From positions 691,823,175 to 691,887,174 of the forward strand of contig NC_053391.1 of NCBI RefSeq assembly GCF_905171765.1: a DNA stretch of 64,000 nt, read 5' to 3'. Under the pieces are notes generated by a model. That model had not been told where the DNA came from, searched no databases, and saw only the letters and a list, made by a program, of their open reading frames with translations. The translations under genes and the position numbers were made by a program. Shown one piece after another: positions 22,855 through 35,783 of this stretch. The DNA comes from Bufo bufo (lineage: Eukaryota > Chordata > Amphibia > Anura > Bufonidae). Position 1 is the first letter of the stretch. Each line of letters opens with the position of its first letter.

Positions 22855-25661
22855 CTAATCTGCACAAGGAATGGAAAGGTCCTGTGGGATCCATGCCTGG
22901 TTCATTTTTATGAACGTCAGCTTGTCCACATTGGCTGTAGACAGGCGGCTGCGTTTGTCTGTAATGACGCCCCCTGCCGTGCTGAATACACGTTCAGACA
23001 AAACGCTGGCCGCCGGGCAAGCCAGCACCTCCAAGGCATAAAAGGCTAGCTCTGGCCACGTGGACAATTTGGAGACCCAGAAGTTGAATGGGGCCGAACC
23101 ATCAGTCAGTACGTGGAGGGGTGTGCACAGGTACTGTTCCACCATGTTAGTGAAATGTTGCCTCCTGCTAACACGTTCCGTATCAGGTGGTGGTGCAGTT
23201 AGCTGTGGCGTGGTGACAAAACTTTTCCACATCTCTGCCATTCTAACCCTGCCCTCAGAGGTGCTGGCCGTGACACAGCTGCGTTGGCGACCTCTTGCTC
23301 CTCCTCTGCCTTCGCCTTGGGCTTCCACTTGTTCCCCTGTGACATTTGGGAATGCTCTCAGTAGCGCATCTACCAACGTGCGCTTGTACTTGCGCATCTT
23401 CCTATCACGCTCCAGTGTAGGAAGTAAGGTGGGCACATTGTCTTTGTACCGGGGATCCAGCAGGGTGACAACCCAGTGGTCCGCACACGTTAAAATGTGG
23501 GCAACTCTGCTGTCGTTGCGCAGGCACTGCAGCATGTAGTCGCTCATGTGTGCCAGGCTGCCCAGAGGTAAGGACAAGCTGTCCTCTGTGGGAGGGTATC
23601 GTCATCGTCCTCCGTTTCCCCCCAGCCACGCACCAGTGATGGGCCCGAGCTGCGTTGGGTGCCACCCCGCTGTGAACCTGCTTCATCCTCATCCTCCTCC
23701 ACCTCCTCCTCATCCTCGTCGTCCTCCAGTAGTGGGCCCTGGCTGGCCACATTTGTACCTGGCCTCTGCTGTTGCAAAAAACCTCCCTCTGAGTCACTTC
23801 TAAGAGACTGGCCTGAAAGTGCTAAAAATGACCCCTCTTCTTCCTCCTCCTCCTGGGCCACCTCCTCTTCCATCATCGCCCTAAGTGTTTTCTCAAGGAG
23901 ACATAGAAGTGGTATTGTAACGCTGATAACGGCGTCATTGCCACTGGCCATGTTGGTGGAGTACTCGAAACAGCGCAACAGGGCACACAGGTCTCGCATG
24001 GAGGCCCAGTCATTGGTGGTGAAGTGGTGCTGTTCCGCAGTGCGACTCACCCGTGCGTGCTGCAGCTGAAACTCCACTATGGCCTGCTGCTGCTCGCACA
24101 GTCTGTCCAGCATATGCAAGGTGGAGTTCCACCTGGTGGGCACGTCGCATACAGAGATATAGCGTCCCTGGCCGTGCTTACTGGTCCACGTATCTGTGGT
24201 TAGGTGGACCTTGCCACAGATGGCGTTGCACAGTGCACACTTGATTTTATCGGATACTTGGTTGTGCAGGGAAGGCACGGCTCTCTTGGAGAAGTAGTGG
24301 CGGCTGGGAACAACATACTGTGGGACAGCAAGCGACATGAGTTGTTTGAAGCTGTCTGTGTCCACCAGCCTGAATGACAGCATTTCATAGGCCAGTAGTT
24401 TAGAAATGCTGGCATTCAGGGCCAGGGATCGAGGGCGGCTAGGTGGGAATTTACGCTTTCTCTCAAATGTTTGTGAGATGGAGGGCTGAACGCTGCCGTG
24501 TGACATGGTGGAGATGCTTGGTGACGGAGGTGGTGGTGTTAGTGGTACATCCTCTGTTTGCTGGGCGGCAGGTGCCAATGTTCCTCCCGAGGCGGAGGAA
24601 GAGGCCGAGGCAGCAGCAGAAGAGGTAGCAGGGGGAGCCTTAGTTCCTTGTTTTTAAGGTGTTTACTCCACTGCAGTTCATGCTTTGCATGCAGGTGCCT
24701 GGTCATGCAGGTTGTGCTAAGGTTCAGAACGTTAATGCCTCGCTTCAGGCTCTGATGGCACAGCGTGCAAACCACTCGGGTCTTGTCGTCAGCACATTGT
24801 TTGAAGAACTGCCACGCCAGGGAACTCCTTGAAGCTGCCTTTGGGGTGCTCGGTCCCAGGTGGCGGTGGCCAGTAGCAGGCGAACTCTCTTGGCGGCGGG
24901 TGCTCTGCTTTTGCCCCCTGCTCCCTCTTTTGCTACGCTGTTGGCTGGCTCGGTCTCACCACTGCCTCTTCCTCTGAACTCTGAAAGTCAGTGGCACGAC
25001 CTTCATTCCATGTGGGGTCTAGGACCTCATCGTCCCCTGCATCGTCTTCCACCCAGTCTTGATCCCTGACCTCCTGTTCAGTCTGCACACTGCAGAAAGA
25101 CGCAGCAGTTGGCACCTGTGTTTCGTCATCATCATAGACGTGCTGAGGTGGTATTCCCATGTCCTCATCATCAGGAAACATAAGTGGTTGTGCGTCAGTG
25201 CATTCTATGTCTTCCACCGCTGGGGAAGGGCTAGGTGGATGCCCTTGGGAAACCCTGCCAGCAGAGTCTTCAAACAGCATAAGAGACTGCTGCATAACTT
25301 GAGGCTCAGACAGTTTCCCTGAAATGCATGGGGTCGATGTGACAGACTGATGGGCTTGGTTTTCAGGGGCCATCTGTGCGCTTTCTGCAGAAGACTGGGT
25401 GGGAGATAATGTGAACATGCTGGATCCACTGTCAGCCACCCAATTGACTAGTGCCCTTACTTGCTCAGGCCTTACCATCCTTAGAACAGCATTGGGCCCC
25501 ACCAAATATCGCTGTAAATTCTGGTGGCTACTGGGACCTGAGGTAGTTGGTTCACTAGGACGTGTGGCTGTGGCAGAACGGCCACGTCCTCTCCCAGCAC
25601 CAGAGGGTCCACTAACACCACCACGACCATGTCCGCGTCCCTTACTAGATGTTTTCCTCAT
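22855..25661 (-). pseudogene. hAT transposase with BED zinc finger, frameshifted
   Basis: Reads 25661 to 22855 in several frames. The N-terminus MRKTSSKGRGHGRGG is Gly/Arg-rich and is followed by an acidic low-complexity region (24933-25661). The BED finger VCTLCHQSL...TRHLHAKHE lies at 24670-24775. The catalytic region (23544-24578) has LTTDTWTSKHGQGRYISV and a CALLRCFEYSTNMASG stretch. The C-terminal dimerisation domain (22855-23577) has VLACPAASVLSERVFSTAGG and the RSRLSTANVDKLTFIKMN tract. Frameshifts lie near 24930, 24560 and 23560, plus acidic-run length changes. The protein would cut and paste the element but cannot be made from this copy. Confidence 0.85.
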
Positions 25662-25666
25662 TGTTA

Positions 25667-27695
25667 GGCCTCATGCACACGACCGTTGTGTGCACTCGTG
25701 GCCGTTGTGCCGTTTTCCGTTTTTTTTCGCGGACCCATTGACTTTCAATGGGTCCGTGGAAAAATCGGAAAGTGCACCGTTTTGCAGCCGCATCCGTGAT
25801 CCGTGTTTCCTGTCCGTCAAAAAAATATGACCTGTCCTATTTTTTTGAGCAGACAACGGTTCACGGACCCATTCTAGTCAATGGGTCCGTGAAAGAACAC
25901 GGATGCACACAAGATTGGCATCCGCGTCCATGATCCGTGGCCGTAGGTTACTTTCATACAGACGGATTCGAAGATCGGTCTGCATAAAAGCTTTTTCAGA
26001 GATGAGTTTTCACTTCGTGAAAACTCAAATCCGACAGTATATTCTAACACAGAGGCGTTCCCATGGTGATGGGGACGCTTCTAGTTAGAATATACTACGA
26101 ACTGTGTACATGACTGCCCCCTGCTGCCTGGCAGCACCCGATCTCTTACAGGGGGCTGTGATCCGCACAATTAACCCCTCAGGTGCTGCACCTGAAGGGG
26201 TTAATTGTGCATATAATAGCCCCCTATAAGAGATCAGGGGCTGCCAGGCAGCAGGGGGCAGACCCCCCTCCCTCCCCAGTTTGAATATCATTGGTGGCCA
26301 GTGTGCGGCCCCCCCCCATTGTAATATCATTGGTGGCCAGTGTGCGGCCTCCCCCGCCCCCCCCTATTGTAATATCATTGGTGGACAGTGTGCGGCCTCC
26401 CCCGTCCCCCCTATTGTATTATCATTGGTGGCCAATGTGCGGCCCCCCCGGCCCCCCCTCCCTCTATTGTAATATCATTGGTGGCCAGTGTGCGGCCCCC
26501 CCCCCCCATCATTGGTGGCAGCGGAGTTTCCGATCGGAGTCCCAGTTTAATCGCTCTGGGGCTCCGATCGGTAACCATGGCAACCAGGACGCTATTGCAG
26601 GCCTGGTTGCCATGGTTACTTAGCAATATTACAATATTAGAAGCATCATACTTACCTGCTGGCTGCTGCGCTGTCTGTGTCCAGCCGGGAGCTCCTCCTA
26701 CTGGTAAGTGACAGATCATTAAGCAAAGCGATGCACAGACCTGTCACTTACCAGTAAGAGGAGCTCCCGGCCGGACACAGACAGCGCAGCAGCCAGCAGG
26801 AAAGTATGATGCTTCTAATATTGAAATATTGCTAAGTAACCATGGCTGCCACCAATGATCGGGCAGGGGGGGGAGCGGGGAGGCCGCACACTGGCCACCA
26901 ATGAAATTACAATAGAGGGGGGGAGGGGGGCAGACGGAGGCCGCACACTGGCCACCAATGATATTACAATAGAGGTGGGCGGGGCCGCACACTGGCCACC
27001 AATGATATTACAATAGAGGGGGGGCCGGGGGGGGCGCACACTGGCCACCAATGATATTTAAACTGGGGAGGGAGGGGGGTCTGCCCCCTGCTGCCTGGCA
27101 GCCCCTGATCTCTTACAGGGGGCTATGTTACGCACAATTAACCCCTTCAGGTGCGGCACCTGAAGGGTTAATTGTGCTGATCACAGCCCCCTGTAAAAGA
27201 TCGGGTGCTGCCAGGCAGCAGGGGGCAGTCATGTACACAGTTCGTAGAATATTCTAACTAGAAGCGTCCCCATCACTATGGGAACGCCTCTGTGTTAGAA
27301 TATACTGTCGGATATGAGTTTCACGATGTAACTCAAATCCGATGGTATATTCTAACATAGAGGCGTTCCCATGGTGATGGGGACGCTTCAAGTTAAAATA
27401 TACCATCGGATTGGAGAAAACTCTGATCCTATGGTATATCAACTCCTGACTTTACATTGAAAGTCAATGGGGGACGGATCCGTTTGAAATTGCACCATAT
27501 TGTGTCAACGTCAAACGGATCCGTCCCCATTGACTTGCATTGTAATTCAGGGGACACCAAAACGACTGTTTTTTCATGTCCGTGGATCCTCCAAAAATCA
27601 AGGAAGACCCACGGACGAAAAAACGGTCACGGATCACGGACCAACGGAACCCCGTTTTGCGGACCGTGAAAAAATACGATCGTGTGCATGAGGCC
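25667..27695. mobile_element. Harbinger-like foldback element H2 (2029 bp)
   Basis: Same family as 13213-15488: tips GGCCTCATGCACACGACC and complement, duplication TTA (25664-25666, 27696-27698), same internal blocks (gtgtacatgactgccccctg, gctgcctggcagcaccc) and hairpin core near 26735. It lacks the M1 MITE but carries short tandem repeats with atcattggtggccagtgtgc in both arms. It sits 3 bp upstream of the hAT transposase ATG. Confidence 0.85.
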
Positions 27696-27955
27696 TTACC
27701 GTTCACCACAATAATAAAAAAATGATTTGGCCCAATGTATTAAATTCAAATTCAGCCTTTTTTTACAGGCACCTAACACTATCTATTTAGCTACCGTATT
27801 ACACTAATACAGGCACAGCAGTAACCACAGATTTAGGGAAATATAAATTGTAGGCCTAGTATTTAGGCGCTGGATGAAAGGTATCCTTTTACGGACAGAA
27901 TTACCCTTGGAGATGCACGGTAGCGTGTGAAGTTATTGAGGATGACCCTATAAGA

Positions 27956-28052
27956 AACCACTTATGTTTCCTGATGATGAGGACATGGGAATACCACCTC
28001 AGCACGTCTATGATGATGACGAAACACAGGTGCCAACTGCTGCGTCTTTCTG
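27956..28052 (+). repeat. 97-bp inverted copy of hAT coding sequence
   Basis: Exact reverse complement of 25093-25189 (the acidic N-terminal part of the transposase). It lies in the hAT 5' region between two copies of a 24-bp direct repeat starting tgaagttattgagga (27928-27951, 28051-28074). Confidence 0.92.
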
Positions 28053-29254
28053 AAGTTATTGAGGATGACCCTATCAGCACTTGAATTGGCACCTTGAATG
28101 TAATATACCCTTTTACGGACAGAAATACACTATGAGATGCACAATAGTGCGTGCAAATTTAAAGGCTTATGCTTTCAGCAATTGTAATTTAACACTTTGT
28201 GTAATATACCCTTTTACGGAAAAAAATTAACTTGGAGATGCACGCTGAGTGTAATATACCCTTTTACCGACAGATTTACACTTGGCCTGCAGCAGCAGAA
28301 ACCACTGATTTAGGGTATTGCTATTTTGGCAATTAAATTTCAACGCAGAACAAAAACTATGCTTTGACGGACACTATAAAACTTGTCCTGCCACAGCTGG
28401 AACACCGTATTTAGGGTATTGCTATTTTGGCAATTGAATTTCACCCCAGAAAAAAATATATCCTTTGCCAGACAGCAGACAGTATTACACTTGGCTAGCC
28501 ACAGCTGGAACACCAGATTTAGGGGATTGCTATTTTGAATTAGTGAATTTCACCCCTCAATAAAATTTAGAAAATTCTATCCTGAGTTTCTAGGGGTGAC
28601 AATAAGCACAGCCAAGCCCCTGATGTAGGATATAGCAAAAAAAAAACTACCATTGATGGTTAAATGGACTTAGTGGCAGCTTGTGCTGGCGCACCACAAG
28701 ACACAAAATGGCCGCCGATCACCCCAGAAAAAAGTGACAGAAAAACGCTCTGGGCAGCCTAAAAACAGTGCGCAATTAACTAGCAGCAGTTGAATGATTC
28801 ACAGCTGTAGATCGATGACTTCATTAAGTGTTTTTGCTGAGTTAATCTCGCCCTAACAGCAGCAGCTGCATCCTCTCCCTACACTAATCAGAGCAGAGTG
28901 ACGTGCGGCGCTACGTGACTCCAGCTTAAATAGAGGCTGGGTCACATGCTGCACTGGCCAATCACAGCCATGCCAATAGTAGGCATGGCTGTGATGGCCT
29001 CTTGGGGCAAGTAGTATGACGCTTGTTGATTGACTGCTTTGCAGGCTTTCAAAATGCGTCATAGAAATCGCCGAACAACGAACCCGAATTTTTACGTAAA
29101 TGTTCGGGTTCGGGTCCGTGTCAAGAACACCCCAAAATTCGGTACGAACCCGAACTATACAGTTCGGGTTCGCTCATCCCTAAACATAATATATACCATA
29201 TATATATATACAAAAAATAACATTGCTCCAACATACAAAAATACACTTACCATA

Positions 29255-30212
29255 TAACTGCTCCTATGTACAAGAATATAACTACTATAATACTGCTCCT
29301 ATGTACAAGGATATAACTACTATAATACTGCTCCTTTGTACAAGAATATAACTACTATAATACTGCCTCCTATGTACAAGAATATAACTACTATAATACT
29401 GCTCCTATGTACAAGGATATAACTACTATAATACTGCCTCCTATGTACAAGAATATAACTACTATAATACTGCCTCCTATGTAAAAGAATATAACTACTA
29501 TAATACTGCCTCCTATGTACAAGAATATAACTACTATAATACTGTCTCCTATGTACAAGAATATAACTACTATAATACTGCTCCTATGTACAAGAATATA
29601 ACTACTATAATACTGCCTCCTATGTACAAGAATATAACTACTATAATACTGTCTCCTATGTACAAGAATATAACTACTATAATACTGCTCCTATGTACAA
29701 GAATATAACTACTATAATACTGCCTCCTATGTACATGAATATAACTACTATAATACTGCCTCCTATGTACAAGAATATAACTACTATAATACTGCTCCTA
29801 TGTACAAGAATATAACTACTATAATACTGCTCCTATGTACAAGAATATAACTACTACAATACTGCCCCTATGTACAAGAATATAACTACTATAATACTGC
29901 CCCTATGTACAAGAATATAACTGCTATAATACTGCCTCCTATGTACAAGAATATAACTACTATAATACTGCTCCTATGTACAAGACTATAACTACTATAA
30001 TACTGCTCCTATGTACAAGAATATAACTACTATAATACTGCCTCCTATGTACAAGAATATAACTACTATAATACTGCCTCCTATGTAAAAGAATATAACT
30101 ACTATAATACTGCTCCTATGTACAAGAATATAACTACTATAATACTGCCTCCTATGTACAAGAATATAACTACTATAATACTGCCTCCTATGTAAAAGAA
30201 TATAACTACTAT
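29255..30212 (+). repeat. 36-bp minisatellite array (part 1)
   Basis: About 27 copies of a 35-36 bp unit containing ctatgtacaagaatataact and actataatactgc, with ctgctcc and ctgcctcc variants. Interrupted at 30213 by an L1 and resumed at 36042. Confidence 0.95.
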
Positions 30213-30307
30213 GGGGGCGGAGCCTGACCTTGGAGCTGAATGGTTGCTTGTTCATGAGCTCCTCTCCCTGGCAGCTATTATAGCCCCTTTTATTAGCTAT
30301 TTACTCG

Positions 30308-31375
30308 GTGCCAATGGGGAAACCAGGCAAGGATCGACACTCTGAGACTCAAGAGCCGACAGGGGCCCGTTCCAGGCAACTGGAGATGGATAAATACCTC
30401 AAGAAACAGTCCAGGACTCCTGCTGCTGAAACAACCAGGAGGGCGCGGCAGCTCTCAGAAGCAGAGGAAGGTTCAGAGGCAGGAAGCACTTCTGATGTTT
30501 CTGATTGCAGACCACTGCGAAAGAGCTCTTCACTTTCCAAAGCAGATCTCAGGGACATTCTGGAATCTGCTCTTGCACCTCTTAAAAAGGACTTGGAGGA
30601 GATAAAAGGAGACCTGCGGCAGATTGGGAATCGTGTGGAGTCCCTGGAGCTAGCACAGGAAGCCATCCTGGTGCATGAGGGTAAGACCCGTGCAGCCCTG
30701 CAAACCCACAGAGACTTGCTAAACGACGCGCTGATGCGCATAGAGGATCAGGAGAACCGGAGCCGGCGGCGAAATATTCGCATCCGCGGCCTACCCGAAA
30801 ATATTGCGATTGACGCGCTTCATTCAGTCGCATGCGAAATTTTCTCCTCCCTGTTGGGAGCTGAGAGAGCAGCTCCGATTGTGATCGAGCGCATCCACAG
30901 GGCCTTAAGGCCCAAGCCAAAACCTGGTGAGCCGCCGCGGGATGTAGTATGTGGCATCCTAAGCTACGTGGACACTGCTGCACTGCTCAAGGCGGGAAGG
31001 GAGGCCGACCGCATCATGTATGGTGAGACCCCAGTCCTATTCTTTCAGGATCTGGCCCCCTCCACCTTAGCCAAGAGGCGCATCGTGAAGCCGCTCCTAG
31101 AGGCCCTTAAAGCGACAGCTACGCCATTCCGATGGCTCTATCCCTTCGGTCTGGCCATCTTGAAAAACGGGAGGCAGTATACAGTGCGGACCCCGGGTGA
31201 CCTGAAAGCTATTTGGGGCCCTCTTGGGATTGAACCCATCACAGTTCCCTCGTGGATGCCGGCTGATCAAGGGGATCCCCTGCCTACCCCTCCGGGTATA
31301 GATTTGTGGCAGCAAGTTTCACCTTCCAGAGCTGGGAAACAAGGAAAAGGCCGGTCGCAAGCACCTGTTACCTGA
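30308..31375 (+). CDS. L1 ORF1 protein (RNA-binding chaperone)
   Basis: 355 codons, intact. Residues ~1-80 are polar and low in complexity. Residues ~80-150 form a heptad-rich coiled coil (ESALAPLKKDLEEIKGDLRQ) expected to trimerise. Then comes the RRM-like domain beginning RRRNIRIRGLPENI (~155) and a C-terminal domain with LFFQDLAP and RWLYPFGLAI. L1 ORF1p coats the element RNA. A second Met lies two codons after the first. Stop at 31373-31375, followed by a rather long gap of about 620 bp before ORF2. Confidence 0.92.
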   Translation: MPMGKPGKDRHSETQEPTGARSRQLEMDKYLKKQSRTPAAETTRRARQLSEAEEGSEAGSTSDVSDCRPLRKSSSLSKADLRDILESALAPLKKDLEEIKGDLRQIGNRVESLELAQEAILVHEGKTRAALQTHRDLLNDALMRIEDQENRSRRRNIRIRGLPENIAIDALHSVACEIFSSLLGAERAAPIVIERIHRALRPKPKPGEPPRDVVCGILSYVDTAALLKAGREADRIMYGETPVLFFQDLAPSTLAKRRIVKPLLEALKATATPFRWLYPFGLAILKNGRQYTVRTPGDLKAIWGPLGIEPITVPSWMPADQGDPLPTPPGIDLWQQVSPSRAGKQGKGRSQAPVT

Positions 31376-31994
31376 CTCTGTTCCGGGAGGCGCTGAAGGC
31401 GCTTTTGTTCACTCTTCACTGAGTTCAATGTTCTGTGATTTTGCTGGGTCCCAGGACGTAGGAACTCTGTCTGGCTCTGTCTGAGCTGAATTTTCATCGT
31501 TTGTCCATTGGTTTTGGACTTATTTTAGGTCTTGGCCCACTGCCCCGTTCTCATGGGTTTTGGGCCTGACCCTATGCTTTACTACCTTGCCTGCATGAGA
31601 TGCGGGTTACGAGCTGTGCATTAGAGCACTGAATGCACTGTCAGTTATGCGGGGGTTATATGTCTGCACTGTTGTCAGTTATGTTACTGATTATGTCCTC
31701 TCCCTCACCCCCGGTGGCCCCACAGGAGCCCCCCTCTGATAGATCCCGGCTGTCCGCCGCTGTGAAAAAGGATCTCCATTGTGTCAGATGCTGGGTGGGG
31801 TCACGTGCTCCCTGTCCATGGGGAGACATTCTTTGTTATTTGGGTTGTGTTACTGTCTCATTTGTTATGTCTTTTATTTTTCTTTTGACTTTCCCTTTGT
31901 CCTCATTCCTCCCTCTCTTCTCATTACTCCGTCCGTGGCTTTCCAGACTGGATGTCCTCTTGCTCTGGGCCGACAGGCCTCCTCTGTCTTCACT

Positions 31995-34900
31995 ATGGCC
32001 TCTGTTGTAGTTGCCTCACTGAATGCCAAGGGTCTGAACGAGCCATGTAAGCGGTCTCAGGTGCTCTCCTTGTTACTGAAAGATGAGGCCTCCGTTGTAT
32101 TCCTCCAAGAAACTCATTTTAAATCAGGGAAGATCCCGAAATTGTCCCAAAACGCATTCTCACAATGGTTTCATAGCTCTTTTGCCTCGGCTAGCAGGGG
32201 TGTCAGCGTGGCCGTCCACAAGCGCCTACCCTTCAAACACTCCGCTGTCCTTACGGACACTGATGGTCGCTTCTTATTCGTTAAGGGGCACATCGCTGAC
32301 GCGCCTGTTACCCTGGCTAATTTATATGCCCCCAATAGGGGTCAGATCCCCTGGCTCGTTCGGACTCTTGAGCAATTACAGGCTTTTAGTGAGGGCATGC
32401 TTATATTAGGAGGTGACTTTAATGTGACTATGGAGCCTGGCCTTGACTCGTCCTCTCAGAGGTCTGAGTTGTCCCACAAACTTCTACGCCGTCTGAAGAC
32501 TGCGCTGAAGAAGTTGCGGGTTATTGATGTGTGGCGCACTATGCATCCCTCTGGTAGGGATTATACGTTTTATTCAAACGCTAAAAAATCCTTCCATAAG
32601 TTGGACTACTTGTTTTTATCCTCCCCCCATATTTCTCAGGTGGTAGACACGAGGATTGGGAACATTACGCTTTCTGATCACGCCCCAGTATTTCTCTGAG
32701 TGTCTATGACAGCTCTTCCTAAACGAGAGAGAATATGGCGTCTTAATGACACATTGATCTCCGACCCTGCCAATGCAGCTAGAATCTCCCGGATTATGTC
32801 TGAATTCTTCTCTCTTAATGCAGTGGGCGACCCTCCTCCCTCCCCCTCCATCTTGTGGGAGACTCATAAGGCGGTGGTTAGAGGAGAATTAATTTCCCTG
32901 GGCTCGCATGTTAAAAAGTTGCGCTCCAAGGCTGTAGACGACCTGTTGTCCCGCATAGCGAGTCTTGAACTGACCCATAAGCAAACCCAGGCTCAGGCTG
33001 TGGCTGCTGAATTAGCGGAGGCCAGGACGGGACTGAAAAACTTGCTCAACGCCAAATCAGCGAAACGTATATTCCGCTCCAGGTTTAAAGCTTATGCTCA
33101 TGGGAACAAAGGGAATAAACTGATGTCTGCCATGGCTAAGCAACGCCACATGGATTCATTTATCCCTGCTATTCTAGATGCGAAAGGCAATAAGCACAAG
33201 TCGACTCATGACATAGCAAAAGCGTTTAGTGCTTTTTATGCGGATCTATATAACCTCCCCACTCCAGACCGTCCTGGTTCAGCCTCTATTGAGCAAGCCA
33301 CAGATGAGTTCCTGTCCACTCTGAAGCTGCCCTCTGTTAGTCCCCTACAAGCTTCCCAACTAGTCGCCCCTGTATCAAGAGAGGAAATTGGCAAGGTCCT
33401 TTCCTCCATTCCTTCAGGTAAAAGTCCAGGCCCGGATGGACTCCCTATATCGTATTACAAGACCTTCAAAGACGTTTTGACTCCTCATTTTCAGGCACTC
33501 TGTAATTTCCTCCTGTCTGGAGGCTCTTTACCCCCCCAAACGTTAGAGGCCCACATAACTATAATCCATAAAGAAAAAAAAGACCCCCTCCACTGTGGCA
33601 GTTATCGCCCGATTTCACTGCTAAATGCGGATGTCAAGTGGTGGGCCAAGATTCTGGCGCAGCGAATACAGCTGATCCTGCCGGATCTTATTGATAGCGA
33701 GCAAGTGGGGTTTGTGCGTGGCAGACAGGGCTGTGAAAACACGAAACGTTTGCTCTATCTTATGGATTGGGCTAGAAGCTCCTCTACGCCTCTGGCTTTG
33801 CTGAGCACGGACGCGGAGAAGGCCTTCGACAGGGTCGGTTGGCATTATATGTCGCGGGCCCTGTCGAGGTTTGGTTTCCCAGATTCGTTTATATCTGCGA
33901 TCTTCACTCTGTACTCGGCCCCGTCTGCCAAACTCAAAATAAATGGTACGCTTTCTCCCTCCTTTTCCATATCCAATGGGACGAGGCAGGGATGTCCTCT
34001 CTCCCCATCTCTGTTTGTCATAGTGATGGAGACTTTGCTGTGTAAGATCCGGCAGGATCCTGCGGTTAGGGGCTTGACCATTGATTCTCGGACCCACTTG
34101 ACAGCCGCATTTGCAGATGACCTACTTATCATGACCTCCAATCCCGAAACATCCTTCCCTAGGCTTTTGTCTCTTTTTGAGGAGTTTGGCTATGTGTCAA
34201 ACTTTAAAATCAACTATAGCAAGTCAATGGCCCTAAACGTTACTTGTCCAGAATCGGTTAAAGAGGCCCTTCAGAATACTACCCCCTTTCACTGGGCTAC
34301 AAAAGACATAGTATTTTTGGGAGTGCACGTCCCGGCTCAGGCGAAGGACTTATTTGCTCTGAATTATGCCCCCTTATTGTCCTCAGTTAGGAAGCAGCTG
34401 CACTCTATTAGACTGCCGTTTATTTCCTGGTGTGGCAAGAGGAACTACCTCAGGACCTTTATAGCTCCTAAATTTTTGTACCTTCTGCAGGTGTTGCCTA
34501 TCTGGCTGCCGCACTCATTTTTTGTAGACATCCGCAGAGTTTTCTCCCTCTTTTTGTGGGGAAGTAACCCCTCCAGAATTGCTTGTTCGGTGCTGACCAG
34601 AGAGAGGAGGTTTGGCGGCTTTGGCCTGCCCGACATACGTTCCTACTATGTGGCCTTTCAACTATTTAGAGGTCTATCCCTCCTCAATAGCACTTATAGT
34701 GCTCCATATGTGTGTCTTGAGCGCTCTCTGCTCTCCACTAGAATGAAGCGGATTCTCTGGTGGCTGTCCCCTTGTTCTCCGGGTAGTTCCTCTTTGCCAC
34801 TCCTATGGAAGGGTATGTTTGTTGAGTGGGCCAAGCAGTTTAAGGACAGAACACTTGAGTTTCCCATACCGGGTACTCCGCTTTCCTCTTTACAGTTTTA

Positions 34901-35783
34901 TGTCCATCCGGAAGCCGAGAAGCCCTCAGGTATCTGGCCTCTTTTGGCCGAGATCCCTTTAAGTGAGATTAGGTCCCCGGATGGGTCCCTGGATTGGTCC
35001 ACGGTCTTGAATGACCCTAAAGTCAAAAAAGCTTCCTTCCTACAGAGTTTTGCCCTGCAGAAGGAAATTAAGATGATTAAGCTACCACCCCCCACCACCT
35101 CTGGAACCCCCTCTTGGCTGTCTAAGAGACTATCAGATGCCCGTAGGATCCCTAAACCGCTGTCTACCATATATAAGGAGTTACTCTCAGCCTCCCCTCC
35201 TGAGCTACATTTCCTTTCTTCATGGGAAAGGGAATTGTCCATCCACCTTACAGACCCGGAAAGGGCTTTTGTCCTTACACACTCTCACGGCTTTAGCCGC
35301 TGTATTAAGGTACAAGAAAACTCGTATAAGCTGCTTACGAGATGGTACAAGTCCCCGGAGTTCTTGCATAGGCTTAATGCAGATTTCCCAAGTGAGTGCT
35401 GGAGGTGTAGAAAAGACGTAGGCTCTCTGTCACACATTTGGTGGCACTGTGAAAAGATTAAAGCGTTCTGGACCAATATAGAAGCTCTGATAAATGAGGT
35501 GTGTGCTAAGCAGGTTAAGCTGGATCCTAAACTGATTCTGCTTTGGTGCCCTAATGACTCGCTTTCCCCCTGTAGATCTGATCTTCCTACTATGCTCATC
35601 ACGGCGGCGAGACTGCTCATCCCGCTACTTTGGAAGGATACTGAACCTCCCACTGTTTCGATGTGGAGGGATAAGGTGGATCAGATCTACAGGTTTGAAG
35701 AGCTGGCCCACTGGGAATCTTGCACGCGTTCCCGCTTTCTGAAAATCTGGTCGCCCTGGAAGACATATAGGAAGTTCCCCTGA
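31995..35783 (+). pseudogene. L1 ORF2: endonuclease and reverse transcriptase with one in-frame stop
   Basis: 1263 codons in one frame, broken only by a TGA at 32697-32699, right after the endonuclease motif SDHAPVFL. Endonuclease: SLNAKGLNEP, VVFLQETHF, LILGGDFNVTMEPG. Reverse transcriptase: SGKSPGPDGLPISYYK (near 33420), YRPISLLNADVKWWAKILA, LSTDAEKAFDRVGWHY (near 33805), NGTRQGCPLSPSLFVIVMET (near 33975) and AAFADDLLIMTS (near 34105). C-terminal Cys/His motif CWRCRKDVGSLSHIWWHC (near 35400). The protein would nick DNA and reverse-transcribe the element. The start at 31995 is chosen because the endonuclease fold begins MASVVVASLNAKG; the frame is open further upstream. Confidence 0.92.

Larger units (their letters stand above)
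22043..29182 (-). mobile_element. hAT transposon (~5.1 kb plus a 2.0-kb insertion)
   Basis: The right tip ends gttcgggttcgctcatccct, i.e. TAGGGATGAGCG on the - strand, with inverted acccgaac/gttcgggt tracts at both ends (22060-22150, 29080-29175). The left tip is degenerate and the 8-bp target duplication could not be confirmed. It encodes a BED-finger hAT transposase on the - strand and carries subterminal tandem repeats on the 3' side and degenerate repeats around 28080-28560. Confidence 0.8.

Noticed and set aside
26281..27051. ORFs with IIGGQCAA or VASVRPP repeats
   Set aside because: Short tandem repeats within foldback H2 read in both directions.
29255..30212. Possible CRISPR-like array
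   Set aside because: Units are contiguous with no unique spacers, in a vertebrate context; it is a minisatellite.
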